Source: an uncultured Clostridia bacterium
GTDB taxonomy: Bacteria > Bacillota > Clostridia > Oscillospirales > Acutalibacteraceae
DNA: 6,095 bases
Assembly: GCA_937901145.1 (NCBI GenBank)
Contig: CALCHE010000134.1
Coordinates: 1-6,095 of the forward strand
Reading direction: 5' to 3'
Numbering within the stretch: position 1 is the stretch's first letter; each line of letters opens with the position of its first letter. The notes beneath the pieces were generated by a model that made no database searches, was not told where the DNA came from, and saw nothing but the letters and a program-made list of their open reading frames with translations. The translations under genes and the position numbers were made by a program. Of the stretch, positions 1 through 4,653 are shown in pieces.

Positions 1-41
1 AAAAAATAAGTGACAACTTATCTTTAAGTCATCACTTATTT
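1..41 (-). terminator. Rho-independent terminator of the tRNA-Arg gene
   Basis: Read on the minus strand, this begins just after the encoded CCA of the tRNA. A 10-bp outer stem (4-13 with 32-41) and a 5-bp inner stem (16-20 with 25-29) are separated by one internal CA/CA mismatch pair and capped by a 4-nt loop (21-24). The minus-strand transcript then runs into a stretch of U (complement of the A-run at 1-6). The arms are AT-rich but almost perfectly paired. Confidence 0.85.
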
Positions 42-42
42 C

Positions 43-119
43 TGGCGCGCTGTAAGGGACTCGAACCCCTGACCTACTGGTTCGTAGCCAGTCACTCTAT
101 CCAGCTGAGCTAACAGCGC
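43..119 (-). tRNA. tRNA-Arg (anticodon ACG)
   Basis: The reverse complement folds as a complete 77-nt tRNA. The acceptor stem GCGCTGT pairs with ACAGCGC, followed by discriminator G and an encoded CCA (43-45). The D-arm is GCTC/GAGT with one G-U pair. The anticodon stem ACTGG/CCAGT encloses loop CTACGAA, which puts ACG at positions 34-36 (83-85 on the plus strand). The variable loop has 5 nt, and the T-arm has loop TTCGAGT. A34 in bacterial tRNA-Arg(ACG) is normally deaminated to inosine by TadA, so this tRNA should read CGU, CGC and CGA. It is transcribed away from the pyrophosphatase operon and has its own promoter and terminator, so it looks monocistronic. Confidence 0.97.
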
Positions 120-137
120 ATTTGCTTTTGCCCAAGT

Positions 138-166
138 ATATTATCACAAATGAGGGCACTTGTCAA
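138..166 (-). promoter_or_regulatory. Promoter of tRNA-Arg
   Basis: On the minus strand a perfect -35 TTGACA lies at 166-161. After 17 bp there is TAATAT (143-138, 4 of 6 to consensus). An alternative -10, GATAAT at 145-140, matches better but has only 15-bp spacing. Either choice puts the transcription start around 130, about 10 nt before the mature tRNA 5' end, which is a normal short leader. Confidence 0.65.
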
Positions 167-208
167 TGATTTTTCTAAAATTTTTTATTTATTTAATTTG
201 TTATGTAA

Positions 209-237
209 TTGATATTTGATTTTCTTTATGATATTAT
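209..237 (+). promoter_or_regulatory. Promoter of the ppa operon
   Basis: TTGATA (209-214), a 17-bp spacer and TATTAT (232-237) each match the sigma-A consensus at 5 of 6 positions, in a strongly AT-rich region. The inferred start near 244 leaves a leader of about 25 nt that carries the AAGGAG ribosome binding site (255-260), 8 nt before the ppa ATG. It probably drives all three genes ppa, fliB-like and HTH, because the gaps between them are only 3 and 16 nt. Confidence 0.75.
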
Positions 238-268
238 TTCTTTATAAAAGAAAAAAGGAGAAAGAAAA

Positions 269-802
269 ATGAATATTTGGCATGATATTAATTCTGAAAG
301 AATAAATGTGGAAAACTTTGATGCTGTCGTAGAAATCAGTAAGGGCAGTAAAATGAAATACGAGCTCGACAAGGAGACAGGTATGCTCCGTCTGGACAGA
401 GTTCTGCATACCTCTACCCACTATCCTGCAAACTACGGCTTTATTCCCCGTACCTATGCACCGGATAATGACCCTCTCGATGTTCTCATTCTCTGCTCAC
501 AGAGAATCGAGCCTATGTCATTGGTTGAGTGTTATCCCATCGGTGTTATAACTATGCTCGATAACGGTGCAGCTGACGATAAAATTATCGCTATCCACAG
601 CGGTGACCCTACCTACAATAGCTACACCGACATCAGCCAGCTTCCTAAGCATATTTTCGACGAGATGGTGCACTTCTTCTCCGTTTATAAAATGCTCGAA
701 AATAAATCCACAGCTATCGATGAAGCGAAGGGTGCCGATGTGGCGAGAGAAATCGTAAAGGATGCTATCGACAGATATAAAGAGCTTTTTGCGAGGGGAT
801 AA
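269..802 (+). CDS. ppa: Inorganic pyrophosphatase, family I (soluble)
   Basis: Cytoplasmic Mg-dependent enzyme that hydrolyses pyrophosphate to two phosphates, pulling nucleic-acid, protein and other biosynthetic reactions forward. It has 177 residues, close to the 176 of the E. coli enzyme. The family signature D-N-D-P-L-D-V lies at residues 66-72. By alignment in my head, every active-site residue of E. coli PPase has a counterpart: E22, K30, E32, R44, Y52, Y56, D66, D68, D71, D98, D103, K105, Y140 and K141. Other hallmarks are YPANYGFIPRT (52-62) and KIIAI (105-109). The start is supported by AAGGAG 8 nt upstream and a good promoter. It is first in an operon, and the ribosome binding site of the next gene lies inside its last codons. 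A small oddity is Ala-Ala (101-102) where many homologues carry Gly-Glu just before the metal-binding Asp. The function call is very secure. Confidence 0.97.
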   Translation: MNIWHDINSERINVENFDAVVEISKGSKMKYELDKETGMLRLDRVLHTSTHYPANYGFIPRTYAPDNDPLDVLILCSQRIEPMSLVECYPIGVITMLDNGAADDKIIAIHSGDPTYNSYTDISQLPKHIFDEMVHFFSVYKMLENKSTAIDEAKGADVAREIVKDAIDRYKELFARG

Positions 803-805
803 AAT

Positions 806-1825
806 ATGAAGCTTATAATGCCTTCATACTGCGCTGCCTTTAAATGCTCGGCAGACAGGTGCAGTGATAACTGCTGTATCGGCTGGGAAATAGATATTGA
901 TGAAAGAACGGCTGATTTTTACTCCCGTGTAAAGGGTGACTTCGGGGCAAGACTCGAAGAAAACATCGCCCACGGTGAGTGCAGTTCTTTTATCCTGAAG
1001 GGAGAACGCTGTCCTTTTCTTAATGAGAAAAACCTATGCGACATTATAATAAATCTCGGAGAAGAGCATCTGTGTCAGATATGCGCTGACCATCCGCGGT
1101 ATTATGAATGGTTCGGTGATATAAAAGAGGGCGGGGTAGGTCTCTGCTGTGAGGAGGGTGCTAAGCTCATCCTGACGGCTGAAAAGCCCGCAGAGCTTAC
1201 TGAAAGAGAAATCTCTGACGAGGGAAATGACGAATTCGATGAAGGCCTTTTCGCTCTTCTTTATAAGGCGAGAAAAATAATTTTTGCCATTCTCACCGAT
1301 GAGGAGTACACTGTAAAGGAAAGAGTGACAGAGCTGCTTTCTTTTTCTGAGCAGCTACAGGTTAACATCGATAACTATAACGATGTCATTCCCGAAAGCT
1401 ACGAGGTAATCAGTGAGGGCAGAGGTGATATGCTCTCTGTGCTGAAAAGTCTCACTGCGCTGGAGCCTATTGATGAAAAGTGGACGGATTATCTTGACAG
1501 CATCATCGGTGACTTCAGACAGGCGGAAAGCGAGGAGGACATATCTCTTTATCAGAGAAATCTCCTTATCTATTATATATACCGTTATTTTCTCAAGGGT
1601 ACCTTTGACGGTGAAATACTTTCCAAGGTGAAATTAGCCTGTGTAAGTACAGCGGTTATTTCGTATCTTGTCAGCAGAGAAAAAGCAGATTTCAATGAAA
1701 CGGTGAACATAAGTAAGCTCTTTTCCAAGCAGACGGAGTACAGTCAGGAAAATATTGATTTGCTCTGTGAGATGTTTTACGAAAAGGAATTTTTTGAAAG
1801 CAGAAAAATTATCGGTCTTTTCTGA
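806..1825 (+). CDS. FliB-like cysteine-rich lysine-N-methylase family protein
   Basis: This 339-residue protein matches the family usually annotated as flagellin lysine-N-methylase (FliB). Its N-terminal third is rich in cysteines in the CxxCxxxxCC-type pattern: C14, C19, C23-C24, then C69 in RCPFL, C78, C90 and C93 with H96 in LCQICADHPR, and C114-C115 in LCCEE. These are likely metal or Fe-S ligands; Salmonella FliB has been reported to carry a [4Fe-4S] cluster and to use SAM. The C-terminal two thirds look helical and acidic, with no membrane segment or signal peptide. The ATG follows the ppa stop by 3 nt with AGGGG (794-798) as ribosome binding site, so translation is probably coupled. 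No flagellin or other flagellar gene is in the window, and the family is common in non-motile Clostridia, so the substrate here is unknown. The family call is firm, the flagellin role is not, and no symbol is given. Confidence 0.85.
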   Translation: MKLIMPSYCAAFKCSADRCSDNCCIGWEIDIDERTADFYSRVKGDFGARLEENIAHGECSSFILKGERCPFLNEKNLCDIIINLGEEHLCQICADHPRYYEWFGDIKEGGVGLCCEEGAKLILTAEKPAELTEREISDEGNDEFDEGLFALLYKARKIIFAILTDEEYTVKERVTELLSFSEQLQVNIDNYNDVIPESYEVISEGRGDMLSVLKSLTALEPIDEKWTDYLDSIIGDFRQAESEEDISLYQRNLLIYYIYRYFLKGTFDGEILSKVKLACVSTAVISYLVSREKADFNETVNISKLFSKQTEYSQENIDLLCEMFYEKEFFESRKIIGLF

Positions 1826-1841
1826 CCTGAAAGGAATAAAT

Positions 1842-2342
1842 ATGGCAAATACTGTTTACAAGGACATAAGAAAAAATCACGGCTTCACCCGTGACGAGGT
1901 ATGCGATAAGGCTATGGAAAAGGGCATACCCCTTCAGCCTGAACGCCTGGAACGAATCGAAAACGGCAAATATCCCATAAATCCCGAGGAGGTACTTCTC
2001 TTAGCTAAGGTTTACGGTGAGCCTGCTCTGTGCAACCACTACTGCGCTAAGGAATGTCCTATCGGAGAAAAATATGTGCCTGAAATCAAAGTAAAGGATC
2101 TGGCACAGATAGTTCTCGAGATGCTCGCTTCTCTTAACTCTATGAAAAGCAGTCAGGAAAGATTAATCGAAATCACTGCTGACGGTAAAATCGACGACGA
2201 TGAAATAAAGGACTTCGTTTTCATACAGAATGAGCTGGAAAGAATTTCCATAACCGTGGAAACACTTCAGCTTTGGGTGGAGCAGATGCTCGCTGACGAA
2301 AAGATAAACTTAGAGAAATATAATGAGATAAAGAATGGATGA
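1842..2342 (+). CDS. XRE-type helix-turn-helix protein with CxxxCxxxC cluster
   Basis: This 166-residue cytoplasmic protein has an N-terminal helix-turn-helix of XRE/Cro type at about residues 6-60; the segment with ERLERIENGK (34-43) and PEEVLLLAKVYG (48-59) is the classic recognition-helix pattern. It is followed by C64-x3-C68-x3-C72 ending in ECPIGEKYVPE, which could bind a metal or Fe-S centre. The C-terminal half (about 85-160) is a predicted two-helix coiled region with an acidic DGKIDDDEIKDF stretch. An upstream in-frame ATG at 1755 would lie inside the fliB-like gene. I chose 1842 because AAGGA (1831-1835) sits 6 nt before it and the HTH domain starts there. I recall close homologues as uncharacterised HTH proteins in Ruminococcus-like genomes. 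It is third in the ppa operon; DNA target and signal are unknown, and the Cys cluster suggests redox or metal sensing only as inference. Confidence 0.8.
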   Translation: MANTVYKDIRKNHGFTRDEVCDKAMEKGIPLQPERLERIENGKYPINPEEVLLLAKVYGEPALCNHYCAKECPIGEKYVPEIKVKDLAQIVLEMLASLNSMKSSQERLIEITADGKIDDDEIKDFVFIQNELERISITVETLQLWVEQMLADEKINLEKYNEIKNG

Positions 2343-2347
2343 ATTTT

Positions 2348-2395
2348 GCCTCCCATACTTGTAGGGGAGGTGTCAGCCATAGGCTGACGGAGGGG
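2348..2395 (+). repeat. Two-hairpin repeat, left copy (plus orientation)
   Basis: This 48-bp element starts 5 bp after the HTH stop codon. Hairpin 1 pairs CCTCCC (2349-2354) with GGGAGG (2365-2370), with an inner TA/TA pair and loop CTTG (2358-2361). Hairpin 2 pairs GTCAGCC (2372-2378) with GGCTGAC (2382-2388) around loop ATA. GGAGGGG (2389-2395) and TTT follow. It is nearly identical, apart from hairpin details, to the reverse complement of 2834-2877. The position also lets it act as a 3' end for the ppa operon, although it lacks a proper U-tract. Confidence 0.85.
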
Positions 2396-2431
2396 TTTCT
2401 CTTATTTGAATAAACCGAAAAGAGATATAAT

Positions 2432-2809
2432 ATGGATAATAAAAACTATAATTATTTTTTATCTGAGACAGCTAGGGAGCTTCGCAAAAATATGACGCCG
2501 CAGGAAAAACATTTATGGTATGGTTTTTTAAAGAATTATCCCATAAAGCTTTATAGACAGAGAGCCATAGGCTCTTATATAGCAGATTTTTATTGTGCGA
2601 AGGTTAAATTAGTAATTGAAATTGACGGCAGTCAGCATTATACAGAGGAAGTAAAAAGCTATGATGATAACAGAACGAAAGCTTTTAATAGCTTCGGTAT
2701 AGATGTTATACGATTTTCTAATTATGATATAAATACCAATTTTGAGGGAGTATGCACAGAGATTGACAAAGAAATAAGCAAGAGGTTAGATGTTGAAACC
2801 TTGTTGTGA
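2432..2809 (+). CDS. DUF559 endonuclease-domain protein (Vsr-like, PD-(D/E)xK fold)
   Basis: This 125-residue protein fits DUF559, a family related to very-short-patch-repair endonucleases. Visible landmarks in order are MTPQEKHLW (21-29) with E25, LYRQRAIGSYIADFYC (40-55) with D52, KLVIEIDGSQHY (59-70) with E63, D65, Q68 and H69, then YDDNRT (77-82) and VIRFSNYDI (92-100). D52 and E63-x-D65 are the likely metal-binding residues. The length is full for the family and no catalytic residue appears missing, so it looks intact. The ribosome binding site is weak (AAGAGA, 2420-2425) and partly pairs with TCTCTT (2398-2403). TATAAT abuts the ATG but has no partnering -35. The gene is AT-richer than its neighbours and sits between inverted hairpin repeats. 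It likely cuts DNA; the substrate is unknown. Roles in repair, mobility or defence are possible. Confidence 0.85.
   Translation: MDNKNYNYFLSETARELRKNMTPQEKHLWYGFLKNYPIKLYRQRAIGSYIADFYCAKVKLVIEIDGSQHYTEEVKSYDDNRTKAFNSFGIDVIRFSNYDINTNFEGVCTEIDKEISKRLDVETLL
2561..2575 (+). repeat. Small palindrome sharing 11 nt with the left repeat
   Basis: AGAGCC-ATA-GGCTCT forms a 6-bp stem with the same ATA loop as hairpin 2 of the left repeat. The central 11 nt AGCCATAGGCT (2563-2573) also occur at 2375-2385. It lies inside the nuclease gene and encodes the conserved R-A-I-G-S segment, so coding constraint may explain it. Confidence 0.5.
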
Positions 2810-2833
2810 TTTGGTGCTTTAACACATTGTATA

Positions 2834-2877
2834 CCCCTCCGTCACTTCGTGACACCTCCCCTGCAAGCAAGGGAGGC
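2834..2877 (-). repeat. Two-hairpin repeat, right copy (minus orientation)
   Basis: This 44-bp inverted copy of 2348-2395 starts 24 nt after the nuclease stop codon. On the plus strand it reads CCCCTCC (2834-2840), then hairpin GTCAC-TTC-GTGAC (2841-2853), then CCTCCC (2855-2860) pairing with GGGAGG (2871-2876) with an inner TG/CA pair. The 4-bp length difference from the left copy lies entirely in hairpin 2, whose stem is 5 bp here and 7 bp there. Outside hairpin 2 the copies differ at only three positions. Confidence 0.85.
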
Positions 2878-2884
2878 TATATTA

Positions 2885-2940
2885 AAAGTTCTGAATTGCT
2901 CCAATTTGTGCTGTCCGTACAAATTGGAGCAATTCACTTT
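2885..2940. repeat. Long perfect palindrome (17-bp stem), possible terminator
   Basis: The arm at 2893-2909 (GAATTGCTCCAATTTGT) is the exact reverse complement of 2919-2935, around a 9-nt loop (2910-2918). AAAGT (2885-2889) and ACTTT (2936-2940) add five more pairs across a 3-nt bulge. No immediate U-run follows on either strand, although the plus strand turns T-rich about 10 nt later. It could stop transcription leaving the nuclease gene, or be a separate palindromic repeat. It is unrelated in sequence to the GGAGGTG repeats. Confidence 0.75.
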
Positions 2941-3061
2941 GGTGCGTACTTGTTTTCTTCTTTTCTGCACAAACTGTCATTTTTTATATATGAATTTTGC
3001 AGTTTTTGTCATTCACTTTTCACTTTTTGAGGTGTATTATATAACCACAGAGCAAAAACCT
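2941..3061. other. AT-rich spacer with no gene recognised
   Basis: This is the rest of the gap between the nuclease and the NfeD gene. Short open stretches exist on both strands, but none has a convincing ribosome binding site or recognisable protein. It is T-rich on the plus strand (2948-2966, 2979-3030). A 10-bp match to the left cassette edge, TGAATTTTGC, occurs at 2991-3000. Confidence 0.5.
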
Positions 3062-3091
3062 CCTTTGTTAAAGGTATTCTATTGACAAAGG
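3062..3091. promoter_or_regulatory. Candidate operator: imperfect inverted repeat over the -35
   Basis: CCTTTGTTAA (3062-3071) and TTGACAAAGG (3082-3091) are inverted repeats matching at 9 of 10 positions, with 10 bp between them. The right arm contains the whole -35 box of the NfeD promoter, so a dimeric protein bound here would block or modulate it. No regulator is identified. Confidence 0.35.
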
Positions 3092-3110
3092 AATGGGAAT
3101 AATTTAAAAT
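3082..3110 (+). promoter_or_regulatory. Promoter of the NfeD-SPFH operon
   Basis: Perfect TTGACA (3082-3087), a 17-bp spacer and TAAAAT (3105-3110, 5 of 6) form a strong sigma-A-like promoter. The start near 3117 leaves a leader of about 27 nt to the chosen ATG at 3144. A TATAAT at 3116-3121 is too close to the gene and has no matching -35. Confidence 0.8.
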
Positions 3111-3127
3111 AGAACTATAATAAATAT

Positions 3128-3134
3128 GAAGGAG
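3128..3134 (+). promoter_or_regulatory. Ribosome binding site that decides the NfeD start
   Basis: GAAGGAG lies 9 nt before the ATG at 3144. It falls inside the reading frame that would begin at the earlier ATG (3126), which has no ribosome binding site of its own. This favours the shorter protein. Confidence 0.8.
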
Positions 3135-3143
3135 ATGATGAAT

Positions 3144-3578
3144 ATGAAGGAAGATGTTCTGCTCTGGCTCGGTGCTACGGTAATTCTTTTTATCGCCGAA
3201 GCGGTTACGGTAAACCTGGTTACCGTATGGTTTGCTCTGGGTTCGCTGGCGGCATTTATCGCAGCAGTGGCAGGTGCTAAGCTCTGGCTGCAGATCGTAC
3301 TGTTCCTGGCAGTGACGGTGATTACCCTCATTTTCACCCGACCTATCGCCAGAAAGCACATTAACGGCAAGCATGAAGCGACTAACGCCGATATGGTAAT
3401 CGGTAAGACAGCCGTAGTGACGGAGGATATCGATAATCTTGCCGCCAAGGGTGCAGTTACCTGTATGGGTAAGGTGTGGACAGCACGAAGCCTGAACGAT
3501 GAAAAAATCAGTGCAGGTGAAGAAGTGACCGCAGTAAAAATTCAGGGCGTCAAACTCATAGTCTCGCCGAAAGGCTGA
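3144..3578 (+). CDS. NfeD-like membrane protein
   Basis: This 144-residue integral membrane protein is of the short NfeD class, which partners SPFH/stomatin proteins. The first 65 residues hold hydrophobic helices at about 5-21, 25-44 and 48-65, interrupted by E19 and the usual W29-F-A-L-G-S segment. A basic RPIARKH stretch (66-72) follows, then a soluble C-terminal domain (about 84-143) of OB-fold type, with IGKTAVV near its start and VKIQGVKLIV at its end. I chose the start at 3144, not the in-frame ATGs at 3126, 3135 or 3138, because GAAGGAG sits 9 nt upstream. It is first in a two-gene operon with the SPFH gene 47 nt downstream, the standard arrangement of the family (for example YuaF with FloT in Bacillus). 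The likely role is helping the SPFH protein organise membrane microdomains; the exact function is not known. Confidence 0.88.
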   Translation: MKEDVLLWLGATVILFIAEAVTVNLVTVWFALGSLAAFIAAVAGAKLWLQIVLFLAVTVITLIFTRPIARKHINGKHEATNADMVIGKTAVVTEDIDNLAAKGAVTCMGKVWTARSLNDEKISAGEEVTAVKIQGVKLIVSPKG

Positions 3579-3625
3579 CAAATAAAAACAAACAAAAAAT
3601 CTAAAAAGAAAAAGGAGAACACATT

Positions 3626-4519
3626 ATGGAATTTGCATTACCTATTTTAATTATCTTGGTTTTAGCCATCGCAGTACTCATTAAAAACATCAGAGTCGTA
3701 CCTCAGGCCAGAGCAATGGTTGTCGAGCGTCTCGGAGCATACAAGGGAACATGGGGCGTAGGCCTTCATTTCAAAGTGCCCTTCATCGAAAGAGTAGCAA
3801 AGACAGTTTCACTTAAAGAGCAGGTTGTTGACTTTCCTCCCCAGCCTGTTATCACAAAGGATAACGTAACTATGCAGATAGATACCGTTATTTACTTCGA
3901 AATCACAGACCCGAAGCTTTATACCTACGGTGTCGAGCATCCTCTGACCGCTATCGAAAATCTTACAGCTACTACTCTTCGTAACATCATCGGTGACCTC
4001 GAGCTCGACCAGACTCTCACATCCCGTGACGTTATCAATACAAAGATGAGAAGTATTCTCGACGAAGCTACAGACCCCTGGGGCATCAGAATCAACCGTG
4101 TGGAGCTTAAAAACATTATGCCTCCCAGAGAGATTCAGGAAGCTATGGAAAAGCAGATGAAGGCTGAACGTGAACGCCGTGAATCTATCCTCAAGGCTGA
4201 GGGTGAAAAGAAATCAGCCATCCTTCTCGCCGAAGGTGAAAAGGAATCCGCTATCCTTCGTGCTGACGCTGAAAAGCAGGTTCGTATCCTTGAAGCTGAA
4301 GGTCAGGCAGAGGCTATCCTTAAGGTTCAGCAGGCTACCGCAGAAGGTATCAAGCTTATCAACGAAGCCGGTGCATCAGAGCAGGTTATCAGAATTAAGG
4401 CTCTCGAAGCTTTTGCAGCTGCCGCAGACGGTAAGGCAACAAAGATTATTATCCCCTCAGAGATTCAGTCTCTCGCAGGCTTAGCCGCAGGACTTACCGA
4501 GGTTATCAAGGAAAAGTAA
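3626..4519 (+). CDS. SPFH/Band 7 family protein, QmcA/stomatin-like
   Basis: This 297-residue protein has one N-terminal membrane helix (about 4-19), an SPFH/Band 7 domain (about 25-170) and a charged coiled-coil region (about 170-250). SPFH landmarks are VPQARAMVVERLGAY (25-39), GLHFKVPFIERV (46-57), ENLTATTLRNIIG (111-123) and WGIRINRVELKNI (152-164). The coiled coil holds an 11-residue repeat of the type IL-x-AEGEK-xx-A, with units starting near 188, 199, 210, 221 and 231. E. coli QmcA (about 305 residues) has the same plan. Such proteins form large ring or cage oligomers in the membrane and scaffold microdomains, often affecting FtsH-type proteolysis. AAAGGAG (3611-3617) lies 8 nt before the ATG. 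It is co-transcribed with the NfeD partner and followed by a clear terminator. The family is certain; the symbol is left blank because the exact orthologue is not. Confidence 0.93.
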   Translation: MEFALPILIILVLAIAVLIKNIRVVPQARAMVVERLGAYKGTWGVGLHFKVPFIERVAKTVSLKEQVVDFPPQPVITKDNVTMQIDTVIYFEITDPKLYTYGVEHPLTAIENLTATTLRNIIGDLELDQTLTSRDVINTKMRSILDEATDPWGIRINRVELKNIMPPREIQEAMEKQMKAERERRESILKAEGEKKSAILLAEGEKESAILRADAEKQVRILEAEGQAEAILKVQQATAEGIKLINEAGASEQVIRIKALEAFAAAADGKATKIIIPSEIQSLAGLAAGLTEVIKEK

Positions 4520-4551
4520 TCAATAAAAAAGTAATTTAAGTAAAATTAAAT

Positions 4552-4588
4552 GAGGGACTGTACATTAAAGACAGTCCCTTATGTTTTT
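4552..4588 (+). terminator. Rho-independent terminator of the NfeD-SPFH operon
   Basis: AGGGACTGT (4553-4561) pairs perfectly with ACAGTCCCT (4571-4579) around a 9-nt loop. A G-U pair (4552/4580) extends the base, and TATG then TTTTT (4584-4588) follows. It lies 32 nt after the SPFH stop and separates that operon from the LiaF-like gene. Confidence 0.88.
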
Positions 4589-4653
4589 AGGGCAAGATTT
4601 CCATTAAGTCGGCAGGTATATTCGCCGCTTAAGAAAACGGAGGTAAAAATAAA

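Larger units (their letters stand above)
2348..2877 (+). mobile_element. Candidate DUF559 nuclease cassette bounded by inverted hairpin repeats
   Basis: This 530-bp unit is bounded by the two structured repeats in inverted orientation and holds a single small endonuclease gene. By hand count its gene body is about 34% GC (2461-2760), against about 47% in part of the adjacent HTH gene (1861-1980), which suggests separate origin. It falls between two ordinary operons, directly behind a stop codon. From memory, similar GGAGGTG-type hairpin repeats recur in Clostridia genomes, often near DUF559 genes. No transposase is present and no target-site duplication is certain, so mobility is inferred. 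Confidence 0.45.

Noticed and set aside
1755..1841. Earlier in-frame ATG that would lengthen the HTH protein by 29 residues
   Set aside because: It lies inside the fliB-like gene, has no ribosome binding site, and the extra residues do not resemble the HTH family. AAGGA correctly precedes 1842.
2372..2406. Left hairpin 2 plus T-rich tail as a classical intrinsic terminator for the ppa operon
   Set aside because: Seven bases (GGAGGGG) separate the stem from a weak, interrupted T-run. It may contribute to 3' end formation but does not meet the usual pattern.
2426..2431. TATAAT directly before the nuclease ATG as a -10 box
   Set aside because: No -35 at proper spacing, and transcription would start inside the gene.
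2348..2877. CRISPR array
   Set aside because: There are only two copies, inverted rather than direct, about 440 bp apart, with a gene between them and no spacers.
2806..3085. Two short plus-strand frames across the right repeat and spacer
   Set aside because: They translate the hairpin repeat and T-rich spacer, lack ribosome binding sites and resemble no protein.
3126..3143. Longer NfeD start at the first ATG
   Set aside because: The only ribosome binding site (3128-3134) lies downstream of this ATG and fits 3144.
3009..3581. Long minus-strand open frame opposite the NfeD gene
   Set aside because: It mirrors the NfeD coding region, reads as Cys/His-rich low-sense protein, runs through the promoter region and has no recognisable domain.
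4594..4622. Promoter for the LiaF-like gene (TATATT at 4617-4622)
   Set aside because: No acceptable -35 at 16-18 bp, so it is too weak to list. Another sigma factor or read-through remains possible.
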